64,000 nucleotides of DNA from Methylobacterium aquaticum. GTDB taxonomy: Bacteria > Pseudomonadota > Alphaproteobacteria > Rhizobiales > Beijerinckiaceae. The stretch is taken from positions 977,001 through 1,041,000 of the forward strand of contig NZ_CP043627.1 of NCBI RefSeq assembly GCF_016804325.1, read 5' to 3'. Below, one piece after another: positions 27,073-36,570 of this stretch (positions within the stretch are counted from its first letter, which is position 1; each line of letters begins with the position of its first letter). A program made the position numbers and the translations under genes. The notes below the pieces were generated by a model. It searched no databases. It was not told where the DNA came from and worked only from the letters and a program-made list of their open reading frames with translations.

Positions 27073-27768
27073 TCAAGGAGCGTCCGGATCCCGCGGCGCC
27101 GCCGGGGCGAACAGGTCCTCGGGCGGATCGACGACGACGCGCTGGCCGGCGATGTCGATCTCCGGCACGAAGGCCTTGGTGAAGGGCAGGAGGGCCGGGC
27201 TGCCGCCGGTGGCCGGGGCGATCTCCAGGAGGTCGCCGCCGCCGAAATTGGGCACGGCCCGCACCGTGCCGACGGGGGCACCGTGACGGTCGACCACCGC
27301 CAGCCCGACGAGGTCGGCGGCGAAGAACTCGTCCTCCTCCTCGGGCGCACCGAGGCGGTCGCGCGCGACATAGAGGGCGAGGCGGTTCAGGCTCTCGGCG
27401 CCGTCGCGGCCGGAGACACCCGCGACCCGGGCGATCATCATGTCGGCCGCGCCCGCGGCGGAGCGCAGGGACGCGATCTCGATCGTGCGTCCGTCGGCCC
27501 CGGTGAGCGGGCCGTAGGACCCGATCGCCGTCGGGTCGGCGGTGTAGGATTTCAGCCGCACCTCGCCGTTGAGGCCGTGGGCGCGACCGAATTCGCCGAG
27601 CAGCACGAAGCCGGGATCGGCGGCGATCCCGGTCTCGGTGCGCGCAGGCGCCGGCTTGCCGCGAAAAGGCGCGGGCGCGCCTGCGCCCCGGCGCGGATCG
27701 GAGCCCCCACCGGCCGGACCCGAAGGGGTCTTGCCACGCGGAGGACGGGCGTCGGGGCGGCGCGCCAC
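27073..27768 (-). CDS. rimM: Ribosome maturation factor RimM
   Basis: Protein of 231 residues that helps assemble the head of the 30S subunit by binding S19. The RimM N-domain begins near residue 53 ([26 protein letters not shown]) and the PRC-barrel follows ([45 protein letters not shown]). The family is usually about 170 residues; the first 50 here are a low-complexity Arg/Pro/Gly leader. GTG 27768 lies 7 bases after the rpsP stop, so the two are probably translated together. Confidence 0.92.
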   Translation of the reverse strand: MARRPDARPPRGKTPSGPAGGGSDPRRGAGAPAPFRGKPAPARTETGIAADPGFVLLGEFGRAHGLNGEVRLKSYTADPTAIGSYGPLTGADGRTIEIASLRSAAGAADMMIARVAGVSGRDGAESLNRLALYVARDRLGAPEEEDEFFAADLVGLAVVDRHGAPVGTVRAVPNFGGGDLLEIAPATGGSPALLPFTKAFVPEIDIAGQRVVVDPPEDLFAPAAPRDPDAP

Positions 27769-27775
27769 GAGAGGC

Positions 27776-28135
27776 TTACTCGGCCGAGCCGGCGGCGGCG
27801 CCGGCCTTCTCGGCGCGGGCGGCGGCGCGCTCCTTGGACTTGGTGCCCGGCTCGGCCTTCTGTGGGTTGTTGCGGGTCGGGCGCTTGGCGAGGCCGGCGG
27901 CGTCGAGGAAGCGCAGGACGCGGTCGGTCGGCTGGGCGCCCTTGGCGAGCCAGGCCTGGACCTTCTCGGTCTCGAGGATCACGCGGGCCGGATCGTCCTT
28001 CGGCTTCATCGGGTCGTAGGCGCCGACCTTCTCGATGAAGCGGCCGTCGCGGGGAGAGCGGGCGTCGGCGACGACGATGCGGTAGTACGGGCGCTTCTTG
28101 GCGCCGCCACGGGTGAGGCGGATCTTGAGGGACAT
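27776..28135 (-). CDS. rpsP: 30S ribosomal protein S16
   Basis: Protein of 119 residues. It begins [20 protein letters not shown], the S16 signature, and continues VGAYDPM and [16 protein letters not shown]. The C-terminus is extended by an Ala/Lys/Glu-rich tail common in alphaproteobacterial S16. It lies in the ffh-rpsP-rimM operon. Because of a frame error in ffh, the open frame of rpsP runs uninterrupted into the ffh coding region upstream. Confidence 0.96.
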   Translation of the reverse strand: MSLKIRLTRGGAKKRPYYRIVVADARSPRDGRFIEKVGAYDPMKPKDDPARVILETEKVQAWLAKGAQPTDRVLRFLDAAGLAKRPTRNNPQKAEPGTKSKERAAARAEKAGAAAGSAE

Positions 28136-28211
28136 GGGTCTCTTCCTGTTCTTGAGGTTCGAGGGGTGTTCGACGATGCGGACGGGGGAATCCGGATGGA
28201 TCCCGGACCGC

Positions 28212-29815
28212 CTACTTCTTCTTGCCGAAGGGAAGGCCGCCGAGGTCGGGAAGGCCCGGGAGCTTGCCGCCCAAGCCCGGCAGGCCGGGGGCGGTGGGGG
28301 GCGCTTTGCCGGCGGGGCCGGGCGCCTTGGGACCGCCGAGGCCGGGGGCATCGGCGGAAGGGAGGTGCCGGGCGGCAGGGCCTTCTGCAGCTCGGCGAGC
28401 ATCTCGGGGGTGGGCTGGGGCATGCCGCCCATCATCTTGCCCAAGCCGCCCATGCCCCCCATGCCGCCGCCGCCGAGCCCGAACATGCTGCCGAGCGCCT
28501 GGCCGATGCCACGCTTGCCCGAGCCCATGGCCTTCATCATGTCGGCCATGGTGCGGTGCATCTTGAGGAGCTTGTTGATCTCCGAGACGTCGACGCCGGC
28601 GCCCTTCGCCACGCGCTTCTTGCGCGAGGCCTTGAGCACGTCGGGGTTGCGGCGCTCCTCGGGAGTCATCGACGAGATGATGGCGCGCTGGCGCTTGAAC
28701 ATCTTCTCGTCGAGGTTGGCGCCCTCGACCTGCTTCTTGATCTGGCCCATGCCGGGCAGCATGCCCATCAGGCCGCCGATCCCGCCCATCTTCTCCATCT
28801 GGGCGAGCTGCATCGACAGGTCGTCGAGGTCGAACTTGCCCTTGCGCATCTTCTCGGCGACGCGAAGGGCCTGTTCCTGGTCGATGGTCTCGGCCGCCTT
28901 CTCGACGAGCGAGACGATGTCGCCCATGCCGAGGATGCGGTTGGCGACGCGGGCCGGATGGAACTCCTCCAGCGCGTCGACCTTCTCGCCGGTGCCGACG
29001 AGCTTGATCGGCTTGCCGGTGACCGCCCGCATCGAGAGCGCCGCGCCGCCGCGGGAATCGCCGTCCATGCGGGTGAGCACGATGCCGGTGACGCCGAGCC
29101 GCTCGTCGAAGGCGCGCGCGGTGTTGACCGCGTCCTGGCCGGTCAAGGCGTCCGCGACGAGCAGCACCTCGTGCGGGTTGGTGGCCGCCTTGACGTCGGC
29201 GGCCTCCTGCATCAGCGCCTCGTCGAGGGTGACGCGGCCGGCGGTGTCGAGCATCACCACGTCGAAGCCGCCCAGCCGCGCGGCCTCCATGGCGCGCCTG
29301 GCGATCTGCACCGCCGACTGGCCGGCGACGATCGGCAGCGACTCGACGCCGACCTGGCTGGCGAGAACCGCCAGCTGCTCCATCGCCGCCGGGCGGCGGG
29401 TATCGAGGGAGGCGAGCAGCACCCGGCGCTTGTCGCGCTGGGTCAGGCGCCGGGCGATCTTGGCCGTGGTGGTGGTCTTGCCCGAGCCCTGGAGGCCGAC
29501 CATCAGGATGCCGACGGGGGCAGGCGCGTTGAGGTCGATGATGCCGGCCTCGCCGCCGAGCATCGCCACGAGCTGGTCGTTGACGATCTTCACGACCATC
29601 TGGCCGGGCGTCACCGACTTCAGCACGACGGCGCCGACCGCCTGCTCGCGCACCTTCTCGGTGAAGGAGCGCACGACCTCGAGGGCGACGTCCGCCTCCA
29701 GGAGGGCGCGGCGCACCTCGCGCAGGGCGGCGGTGACGTCGGCCTCGGTCAGGGCGCCGCGGCGGGTCAGCCCGGACAGGATGCCGGAGAGGCGGTCGGA
29801 GAGGCCTTCGAACAT
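28212..29815 (-). CDS. ffh: Signal recognition particle protein Ffh (one-base frameshift near the 3' end)
   Basis: GTPase of the signal recognition particle. The N domain starts [16 protein letters not shown]; the G domain has [39 protein letters not shown] and [10 protein letters not shown]; the Met-rich M domain includes [20 protein letters not shown] and the RNA-binding [11 protein letters not shown]. After [11 protein letters not shown] the reading frame goes wrong. The expected tail ([12 protein letters not shown]..., ending LPFGKKK and TAG at 28212-28214) is intact one frame over. One extra G in the G5 run at 28344-28348 restores it. Read literally, the frame runs into rpsP as a 679-residue fusion. 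Confidence 0.93.
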
Positions 29816-29834
29816 GCGCGTCAGTCTCCGACGT

Positions 29835-30056
29835 TCACTCGTCTACGCCCGCGGAGGCGGCGCGCCGGACCTGGAGGGCGCCCTCGAAGTGGTTCAGCGC
29901 CCGCTCGAACTTGTCGCGGCAACCGGGATTGCAGAAACCGACGACCGCGCCGTTGTAGAGCGCCAGCGAGTCGGCCGCGATCGGCTTGCCCGACCAGGGG
30001 CAGAGCTCGTTCACCGCGTCCTCGATGCGCAACGGCGTGGGGTCGGTCCTGGTCAT
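29835..30056 (-). CDS. Small Cys-containing protein, YHS/TRASH-like
   Basis: Protein of 73 residues with CPWSGKPI near residue 19 and [17 protein letters not shown] about 20 residues later. Cys-x-x-(S)-G and [10 protein letters not shown] resemble YHS/TRASH zinc- or copper-binding knuckles. The role is unknown; metal handling is possible. AGGAGA lies 5 bases before ATG 30056. It is 19 bases upstream of ffh on the same strand and may be cotranscribed with it. Confidence 0.7.
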   Translation of the reverse strand: MTRTDPTPLRIEDAVNELCPWSGKPIAADSLALYNGAVVGFCNPGCRDKFERALNHFEGALQVRRAASAGVDE

Positions 30057-30332
30057 CCGGTCTCCTGCGGGCCGCCCGGTGGGGCGGTACGTCTCGAGGA
30101 TTCGCCCAACGCAAGTCGCGCCCGAGGGCGCATCGCGCTGTCGGGCGTTGACCTCCGGCCTCACGGGCCGGTCGGCGTCGGGACGAGACCTCGTCCTTGA
30201 GAGGCCGGGGCCTATCCCCCGCGCCCGCGATGTCAACGTTTGAAACCCGGACCGACCGGATCGGAGGCGCATTTACCGGTTCTTAACCATGCGGGAGGTT
30301 AACTGGTCCTCAAGATTCGCAGGAGATGCGGC

Positions 30333-30788
30333 GTGTCCGATCCCGCCTTGAAGACGCAGACCCCCGCCGCCGCCCGGCCGCCCTCCGGCCCGCTTCAGGA
30401 CTGGCTCGCGACCCTGTCGCGGATCGATGCCGCCGACCAGGCGCGCGCCGCGCCGCGCCGGCCGGCCGAGACCCCGCCGCCGGCCTGGGAGCCGCGCATC
30501 GTCGCCCCGAGCGAGCCGGCGGCGCCCGAGGCTCCCGCGGCGGCGCCCGTCGCCGAGCAGGACGACCTCGCCGCGCTGATGGCCGAGAACATGATGCTCA
30601 AGGCGCGCCTGCGGCAGGAGCACGGGCGGTACGACGAGCTGCAGGCGATGCTCGCCGACGAGCTGCGCGCCCTGCGTACCCACGTGCAGCAGGAGGTCGA
30701 CCGGGCCGAGGAGCTGCGCGCCGAGCGCGACCTGTGGATGGCCCGGGCCGAGGCCCTGGCCCAGCCGCTGTTCCAGCCGCGGCGCTGA
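30333..30788 (+). CDS. Hypothetical coiled-coil protein (151 aa)
   Basis: The first half is Pro/Ala-rich. The second half (about 78-145) is a predicted coiled coil (LAALMAENMMLKARLRQEH, DELRALRTHVQQEVDRAEEL). No signal peptide or known domain is seen. GTG 30333 is preceded by AGGAGA at 6 bases. It is a single-gene unit with its own downstream terminator. The function is unknown. Confidence 0.75.
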   Translation: MSDPALKTQTPAAARPPSGPLQDWLATLSRIDAADQARAAPRRPAETPPPAWEPRIVAPSEPAAPEAPAAAPVAEQDDLAALMAENMMLKARLRQEHGRYDELQAMLADELRALRTHVQQEVDRAEELRAERDLWMARAEALAQPLFQPRR

Positions 30789-30837
30789 CGGGTCCCGGAA
30801 TCGTCCGACCTGACCCCGCGCCTCTCGCACGAGACGA

Positions 30838-30872
30838 CGCCCCGGCATCGACGGATCGATGCCGGGGCGTTT
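30838..30872 (+). terminator. Strong hairpin terminator
   Basis: Fourteen-base perfect arms (30838-30851 and 30856-30869) with a 4-base loop are followed by TTTCGCTTTC. The hairpin ends the coiled-coil gene and, being symmetric, may also block readthrough from the converging glycosyltransferase gene. Confidence 0.85.
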
Positions 30873-30953
30873 CGCTTTCGGGTGTCATGCCCGGACGCGA
30901 GAACCCCGGCGCCGCCGCAGCCCCGGGGGAGGGCGGCGCCGAGGCTCGCGGGA

Positions 30954-33900
30954 TCAGGTCCGCTTCGCCCGGTCGGCCTCGACGACCTCGCCGTAGATGA
31001 CCGCGAGGTCCTCGGCCTGCTGGTCCGCGGTCCGGATCGGGATCGTGTGGTCGGGCGAGCGCAGGTAGACCGCCGGGTTGTCGTCGATGACGCGGAGCGC
31101 GGCGAGGAGACCGGTCTCGTCCGCCACGTCGACGACGAGGCCGTTGCGGCCCTCGACCACGCACTCGGCCACCGCGCCCCGGTCGGACGCGACGACCCAG
31201 CAGCCCGAGGCGATCGCCTCCCGGGTCACCAGGCCGTAGCTCTCCGGCCAGACCGAGGGCGCCAGCAGCACGTCGATATGGGCGTAGAGGCCGCCGACGC
31301 CCGATTGCGGGAACTTGCCCCGGATCTCGACCGGCACGCTCCCCCATTCCTCCGTGACCCGCTCGTTCGGGTGCATGGCATGGTCGATCAGCAGCAGGCT
31401 CAGGTTCCGGAACGGCTCGTTGCGGATCACGTTGCGGATCAACCCGTAGCCCTTGTGGTCGGCGAGCCCCCCGATGAAGCCGAGGCGGACCCGGCCGGTC
31501 GGGCTCTCGGTCCGCATGACCTCGGGCAGGCGCGACACGCCGTTCTCGACCACCTCGATCCGGTCGAGGCCGACCCGCCGGCACAACTCGCCGAACGGCC
31601 GCGACACGGTCAGGACGCGCTCGGCGCCCCTGATGCAGCGCAGCAGCGTCCGCGCCCTGACGTAGTCCTCGCTCATGTAGGTATCGAGCGAGGCCCGGCC
31701 GGTATAGTCGTAGGTCACGACCGCCCGGTTTCCGTCGATCAGGAACTGGTGCGGCGAGATCCACCACCCGTCATGCATCGTGATCAGGTAGGGGATGTTC
31801 CGCCGGGTCGCGGCGGTGAGGCAACTCGTGGTCAGCCGCTGGATGCAGTGGAAGTGGATCAGGTCCGGGGCGATCCGGTCGAGGACGCGGTCGAAGACGC
31901 GCCCCATCTCCGGATCCTCGACGAGGCTGTCGATGTCCGGCTGGTTGCCGGCGGTGATGCAGAACACCCGCACGCCGTCGCGGACGTACCAGTCGAGGGC
32001 GTAGGGCACCGGCCCGCCCTCGAGGGTACAGATCACGTCGATCTGCCATTCGGGCCCGAGAATCCGGCCCAGCGAGCGGACGTTGTCGTGCACGACCCGG
32101 GTCGCGCCGCCGATGGCCTGCGGCGGGTAGAACACGTTGACGATGACGAGTTTTTTGCGCGGGGCGAGCTGGCCCGCGGTCGACCGCGCGATGATGCCAG
32201 CCAGTTCCCGCGCCTGGCGCTCCATCCCGTAGCGGTCGAGCACGACCTGCCGGGCCGCCTCGCCGATCCGCCGCCTGTCGTCGGGTGAGCGGACCAGGCG
32301 GTCGAGGGCGGCGTGGAACGCCGCGCTCGACTCGCACAGGAAACCGGTCTCGCCGCCGACGATCACCTCGCGATGCGTCTGCGTGGCGCTCACCACGGAC
32401 GGAATGCCGAACATCGCGGCCTCCATCCATTTGATCTCGCTCTTGCAGTCGTTGAAGGCGTCCGGCACCAGCACCGAGATGTTGATGTCGGCCTCGCGCA
32501 GGAGGTCCCAGTACACCCCGACATTGGCGATCGGCCGCGAGACGATGATGGACTCGGCCCAAGGGCGCAGCAGGTCCGAGACCGTCACGTCACCGACCAC
32601 CACGAGGCGGATCCGAGCCCCGTGGGTCTCGAACAGGCGTGCCAGGGCCGGCTCGATCAGCTGCTCGAAGTCGAGCTTGTGGGCCTTGGTGCCCGACCCG
32701 TAGAAGATCGTGACGGCGTCCCGGGCCGCCGTCGCCGGTCCCCGCCCCTGCATGCTGACGACGTGCGCGCCGCTCAGGGCGTTCGGATGGTGGAACACCG
32801 TGCCGGTCCGCACCCGGCGCTCGAGGTGCCGGGCGAGGCTCGGCGTCGAGGCCATGCCGTATTCGCACAAGGCGGCGGCCTCGGCGAACAGGCTGACGCC
32901 GCAGGCCATCGAGGCATGCTGGCGGGCGTCGATCAGGCCGGCATAGGTGTCGAGCCCCGGTGGGAAATACTCCGAATCGAACACGAGGTCGTCGGTGTCG
33001 TAGATCGTCACGACACCGAGCTGGGCCGTCTTGGTGATGGCATCGATGACGTTTGGAAATGCAGGAACGCGATAAAAAATCGTGTAGTCGATCTGCATAA
33101 GATCGAGCATGTATTGGTCGTGATTTTTGGTGTAGTCGTAGACCGTGACCTCGTAGCCGGCCGCCACGAGCTGCTCGGCGCGCTGGTCGACCCGGTAGAA
33201 GCGGCACTGCGCCAGGCCACAATTGGCGTAGACCGCGACGCGGCGGACCGGGCCCGCACCGACCGTCGGCCGCTCCTCCCCCGAGGCGAGGGATCGCGCG
33301 GCCCCGGTCACGAGCGCGCGGGCCTTGTCGTAGCCCGCGTCCAGGGCCAGGTCGGCGCTCTTCTCCCAGACGTCGTAGAAGAACTTCTCCTGGGCCTCGC
33401 GCAGGTGGAGGCGCAGGCCGACATCGCCCGGATATTTCTTTACGCCCGCCACCATGGTGCGCAGGGCGGCCTCCGGCTCGCCGAGCGCGATCTCACCATC
33501 GGCCAGTTGGCGGAAGGTCCACTCCGTGCCGGCATCGAGCGCGAGGATGTGGCGGCGCAGACCGGTCGCCAGGGCGAGGTTGCCGCCGCGCTGGATCAGG
33601 TCCGCCCGACGATCGAGGGCGCGGGGGTGGCCCGGAGCATGGACCAGGGCGCGCGCATAGAGTTCGGCGGCCTCGACATCCTGGCCCTGCCGCGCGCGCG
33701 CATCCGCCACGTCGATGAAGAAGCCTGCCGCCGCGGGATCGTTCAGGTCCAGCGTCCATGCCAGCAGGCTCGCCACGATCTGGCTCGGCTTCGCCGGCTC
33801 GGCCCGGTCCGCCTCCTGCGCGACGCGGGCCGCGACGCCGGCCTCGACCGACCGCGGCAGCTTCGCCCCGTAGACGAACCGCACGAGCATCCGGAGGTTC

Positions 33901-34943
33901 GGCCAGAGCGGCTCGCCCGGACCGCTCCTCAGCCAGCGCCGGTAGCGCTCCTCTCGCGTTGATCCGGCGGCAGAGCCGTCGGATTCGTGCTCGGCACGGA
34001 AGAAGGCGTCGTCGAAGGCGGCATCGCCCGAGATGTCGAACTGTTCGTGCTGCCCGATCTCACAGAAATGTCGTACGCACTCGGCCCTGTTGAAGAATTT
34101 TCCCGAACTCCTGAGATATTTATATCTGTAATAATCATGATCGAAGTATTGTGAAAAATACGGGATTTCGATTCCGTTGAATTTTGCGGCTTCCGCTTCG
34201 CAGAAATAAATGATTTGGTCGTCTGCCGGACGTAGTCGCTGCTTGACGAGGGAGACGGCCTGTCGGCCCGACAGGCCGTTGGGAACGCTGACGCCATAGA
34301 GCTGCGAAAGAAAGATTGCGTCGTAATGCAGCGGGGCGTTGTTGCGATTCTCGGCGCGGCCATAGTCGAAATAATGCTTCAAGCGCCCGCTATTGGAGCT
34401 GATCGCGCCCGCAATATCGGGATTGCAGGCGACGTAACTCGCCAGATTGAAGCCCCAGGGAAGATCGTCCGTGGCCGCCTCCGGCTCGGCAGCGGCTTCC
34501 GGCACAACGACGACCTCCGGCGCGGGGAGAGCCTCGGGGAGGACATTCAACTCCGGCGAGACCTCGACATCCGGCATGGCGACGGCTTCAGGAACGTCGA
34601 CGGGCGGCGGGCCGGCGTAAGCCCGTTGCTCCTCCTTGCCGTACTCGATGTAGTGGTAGACCGCCTGAAAATCCCATTTGACCGCGGCCGCGACATCCGG
34701 GTTCAGACGCAGATACGTTTCGATGTCGAAATCCTGCGGAAGCCCATCGCAGGCGACCGCAGCGGTCCGGGCTTGCGTTTCGGTTCCGAAACGCCCCTCG
34801 GCCCGCCCGAATTCCTCCCAATGGCGGACGATCTCGTCGTCCGGGGCGTCATTCAATTCTTTGTAATAACTACGATAAAAATTGATATCGAGCGTCGCGG
34901 TACTCTCGCTCGCGTCGAGCCGCAACTGCTTGGAAAAATCCAT
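30954..34943 (-). CDS. Large two-domain glycosyltransferase with N-terminal NPDV repeats
   Basis: Protein of 1329 residues. Four related units of about 36 residues lie at the N-terminus (about 18-52, 72-108, 165-202, 262-303), typified by FDIETYLRLNPDVAAAV and HYIEYGKEEQR. A Val/Pro/Glu-rich linker (112-160) follows the second. A TPR-like helical region covers about 400-520. Two GT-B domains follow: one at about 568-930 (CRFYRVDQRAEQL, EIKWMEAAMFGIPSVVSA) and a GT4-type one at about 935-1325 (FYPPQAIGGATRVVHD, GFIGGLADHKGYGL, ESYGLVTREA with the E-x7-E motif). It probably builds surface polysaccharide with two transfer activities. ATG 34943 has GGGGAG upstream. Part of the N-terminal coding region (34080-34230) is AT-rich. 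Confidence 0.88.
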   Translation of the reverse strand: MDFSKQLRLDASESTATLDINFYRSYYKELNDAPDDEIVRHWEEFGRAEGRFGTETQARTAAVACDGLPQDFDIETYLRLNPDVAAAVKWDFQAVYHYIEYGKEEQRAYAGPPPVDVPEAVAMPDVEVSPELNVLPEALPAPEVVVVPEAAAEPEAATDDLPWGFNLASYVACNPDIAGAISSNSGRLKHYFDYGRAENRNNAPLHYDAIFLSQLYGVSVPNGLSGRQAVSLVKQRLRPADDQIIYFCEAEAAKFNGIEIPYFSQYFDHDYYRYKYLRSSGKFFNRAECVRHFCEIGQHEQFDISGDAAFDDAFFRAEHESDGSAAGSTREERYRRWLRSGPGEPLWPNLRMLVRFVYGAKLPRSVEAGVAARVAQEADRAEPAKPSQIVASLLAWTLDLNDPAAAGFFIDVADARARQGQDVEAAELYARALVHAPGHPRALDRRADLIQRGGNLALATGLRRHILALDAGTEWTFRQLADGEIALGEPEAALRTMVAGVKKYPGDVGLRLHLREAQEKFFYDVWEKSADLALDAGYDKARALVTGAARSLASGEERPTVGAGPVRRVAVYANCGLAQCRFYRVDQRAEQLVAAGYEVTVYDYTKNHDQYMLDLMQIDYTIFYRVPAFPNVIDAITKTAQLGVVTIYDTDDLVFDSEYFPPGLDTYAGLIDARQHASMACGVSLFAEAAALCEYGMASTPSLARHLERRVRTGTVFHHPNALSGAHVVSMQGRGPATAARDAVTIFYGSGTKAHKLDFEQLIEPALARLFETHGARIRLVVVGDVTVSDLLRPWAESIIVSRPIANVGVYWDLLREADINISVLVPDAFNDCKSEIKWMEAAMFGIPSVVSATQTHREVIVGGETGFLCESSAAFHAALDRLVRSPDDRRRIGEAARQVVLDRYGMERQARELAGIIARSTAGQLAPRKKLVIVNVFYPPQAIGGATRVVHDNVRSLGRILGPEWQIDVICTLEGGPVPYALDWYVRDGVRVFCITAGNQPDIDSLVEDPEMGRVFDRVLDRIAPDLIHFHCIQRLTTSCLTAATRRNIPYLITMHDGWWISPHQFLIDGNRAVVTYDYTGRASLDTYMSEDYVRARTLLRCIRGAERVLTVSRPFGELCRRVGLDRIEVVENGVSRLPEVMRTESPTGRVRLGFIGGLADHKGYGLIRNVIRNEPFRNLSLLLIDHAMHPNERVTEEWGSVPVEIRGKFPQSGVGGLYAHIDVLLAPSVWPESYGLVTREAIASGCWVVASDRGAVAECVVEGRNGLVVDVADETGLLAALRVIDDNPAVYLRSPDHTIPIRTADQQAEDLAVIYGEVVEADRAKRT

Positions 34944-35169
34944 TATGCTCCCCGCTGTTACCGATCGTTTGAAAATTGCCGTCCTGACAGCGCGCAAGCA
35001 AAAATTGTATTTCTAGCGCATCCAGGTCACGTTCAGAGGGCCTGAGACAATAATTCCGTCACACTCCAAAAAGCGAGAGGGTTTACGAGTCCGGGCGCAA
35101 TACTGTCAAGACGGTCCAAGGGGCAGGCAGAGTGGTTCGGAGAAGGCGACCGCGGGGGCGAGCGGCGGG

Positions 35170-35318
35170 GTGTGATCCTTCACGGTCGGACTCGTCCATC
35201 TCGGCTGGCCGGAGGGCGCCCGGACCTGCCGGCTCGAGCGGATCCGCGAGACGAAGGAACGCATCAGCCATGGGGTCGCCGACGCGGTGATCCACCCGGG
35301 GACCAGCCCGCAGGCCAC
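35170..35318 (+). pseudogene. Possible ISAs1-type transposase fragment
   Basis: One frame reads HLGWPEGARTCRLERIRETK (35197-35256), then ISHGVADAVI. This resembles the WPG.R.VCRLER-x-REVAYAI segment that I associate with ISAs1 (H-repeat) transposases. There is a stop just upstream and no start, terminal repeats or catalytic motifs. Identification is by memory of the family pattern only. Confidence 0.35.
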
Positions 35319-35334
35319 GGCCGCGCCATGCTAC

Positions 35335-35441
35335 GCGGACTTGCGGTGGCGGGCCAATGCTTCGCCTGCTCAGGTTCTTGTTTCATCCCAGATTTTTCGC
35401 GCCGAACCGGTCACCGCTTCGGCGAAAGAAGCTCAGGCTCC
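35335..35441. repeat. Dispersed repeat, copy 2
   Basis: It starts GCGGACTTGCGG and includes GCGCCGAACCGGTCACCG. It matches 25391-25500 in the same orientation with scattered differences. It sits between the transposase remnant and a 13-base tandem array, upstream of rplY. Confidence 0.7.
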
Positions 35442-35547
35442 ACGCGCGAACGACGCTCCCGCACCGCCGCGCGCAACCCACGAAGCCCTCGCCGAGAACA
35501 GGATCCGTGCCATCGAAGCACCCAGGGAGGACTGCGTCGAACGGCCC

Positions 35548-35611
35548 TGCCGAGATGCGCTGCCAGGATACCCTGCCAAGATGCCCTGCCGAGATACCTT
35601 GCCAGGATACT
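35548..35611. repeat. 13-bp tandem repeat, five units
   Basis: Five consecutive units of TGCCRRGATRCCY type (35548-35560, 35561-35573, 35574-35586, 35587-35599, 35600-35611, the last one base shorter). The unit is not a multiple of three, consistent with non-coding DNA. The array ends 180 bases before rplY. Confidence 0.85.
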
Positions 35612-35790
35612 TGCTCATCCTTGCCATCGGGCCTCGCGTCTGCTAGCAGCACCCCGCCCGCCGGACACCCTTGGAGGCCGGATTCCCGTCATGGGAACGG
35701 GCGTGGCGACGTCGGTTCACAGGGCCGTCCTCGAGGGGGCGGCCTTCGGCGTTTGAGCCATCCAGACACACCAATTTTAAGGATCACGCC

Positions 35791-36483
35791 ATGAGCGCCG
35801 TGAAGCCGCTTGAGGCCGTGGCACGCGACCGGGTCGGCAAGGGGGCCGCCCGGGCCGTTCGTCGCCAGGGCCAGGTGCCGGCCGTCATCTACGGGGGCAA
35901 CCAGCCGCCGCAGGCCATCGCCATCGACCTCATCCGCACCCGCACCCTGATCTACGCCGGCGGTTTCCGGACCACCGTGTTCGAGATCAGCGCCGGCGGC
36001 CGCAAGGTCCGGGCGATCCCGCGCGACTTCCAGCTCGACCCGGTCACCGGCGTCCCGCTGCACGTCGACTTCCTGCGCGTCGTCGCCGGCCAGTCGATCG
36101 AAGTCGAGGTGCCGGTGCACTTCACCAACGAGGACGCGGCTCCCGGCATCAAGCAGGAGGGCGGCACGCTCAACGTCGTCCACCACACCGTCACGGTCGA
36201 GGTCGCCCCCGAGTCGATCCCGGATGCCATCACGGTCGACCTGACCGGCAAGGCGATCGGCGACACCGTCCACGTGTCGGACCTGCCGGCTCCGGCCGGC
36301 GCCACCTTTGTCCTCGCGGGTGACGAGGTCGTCGCCACGGTCGTGCCGCCGACGGTGCTCGGCGCCGAGGTCGAGGCCGAGGAGGCCGCGGTGGCCGAGG
36401 CCGCCCGCGCCGAGTCGGCGGCCGAGGCTGCCGAAGAGGCCGCCGAAGAGGCTGCCAAGGACGAGGCCGCCAAGGAGGACTGA
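35791..36483 (+). CDS. rplY: 50S ribosomal protein L25/Ctc
   Basis: Protein of 230 residues, the long L25/Ctc form that binds 5S rRNA. The N-terminal L25 domain includes GKGAARAVRRQGQVPAVIYGG and IPRDFQLDPVTGVPLHVDFL. The C-terminal TL5 domain follows (VEVPVHFTNEDAAPGIKQEGG, VSDLPAPAGATF) and ends in an Ala/Glu-rich tail. AAGGA lies 7 bases before the ATG. It is followed by a terminator and then pth, the usual rplY-pth-ychF order. Confidence 0.95.
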   Translation: MSAVKPLEAVARDRVGKGAARAVRRQGQVPAVIYGGNQPPQAIAIDLIRTRTLIYAGGFRTTVFEISAGGRKVRAIPRDFQLDPVTGVPLHVDFLRVVAGQSIEVEVPVHFTNEDAAPGIKQEGGTLNVVHHTVTVEVAPESIPDAITVDLTGKAIGDTVHVSDLPAPAGATFVLAGDEVVATVVPPTVLGAEVEAEEAAVAEAARAESAAEAAEEAAEEAAKDEAAKED

Positions 36484-36517
36484 GCCGGTCTCGGCTCGAC
36501 CTCTCACGTCATCGGAG

Positions 36518-36553
36518 CGCCCCGGTCGCGAGACCCGGGGCGTTTCCTCTTTT
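36518..36553 (+). terminator. rho-independent terminator after rplY
   Basis: Arms CGCCCCGG (36518-36525) and CCGGGGCG (36535-36542) with a 9-base loop are followed by TTTCCTCTTTTT. It lies between rplY and pth and would reduce readthrough into pth. Confidence 0.8.
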
Positions 36554-36570
36554 TCGGGGTGTCTGTCGCC

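Noticed and set aside
27776-29815. A genuine Ffh-S16 fusion protein
   Set aside because: The normal Ffh tail and stop are intact one frame away, and rpsP has its own start with a full S16 sequence. A one-base error is far simpler.
35548-35611. CRISPR-like array
   Set aside because: Repeats are 13 bases long with no spacers between them, and no cas gene is present; it is a simple tandem repeat.
35433-35652. Overlapping short frames across the 13-base repeats (both strands)
   Set aside because: They are created by the repeats themselves; the 13-base unit shifts frame each time and no frame looks coding.
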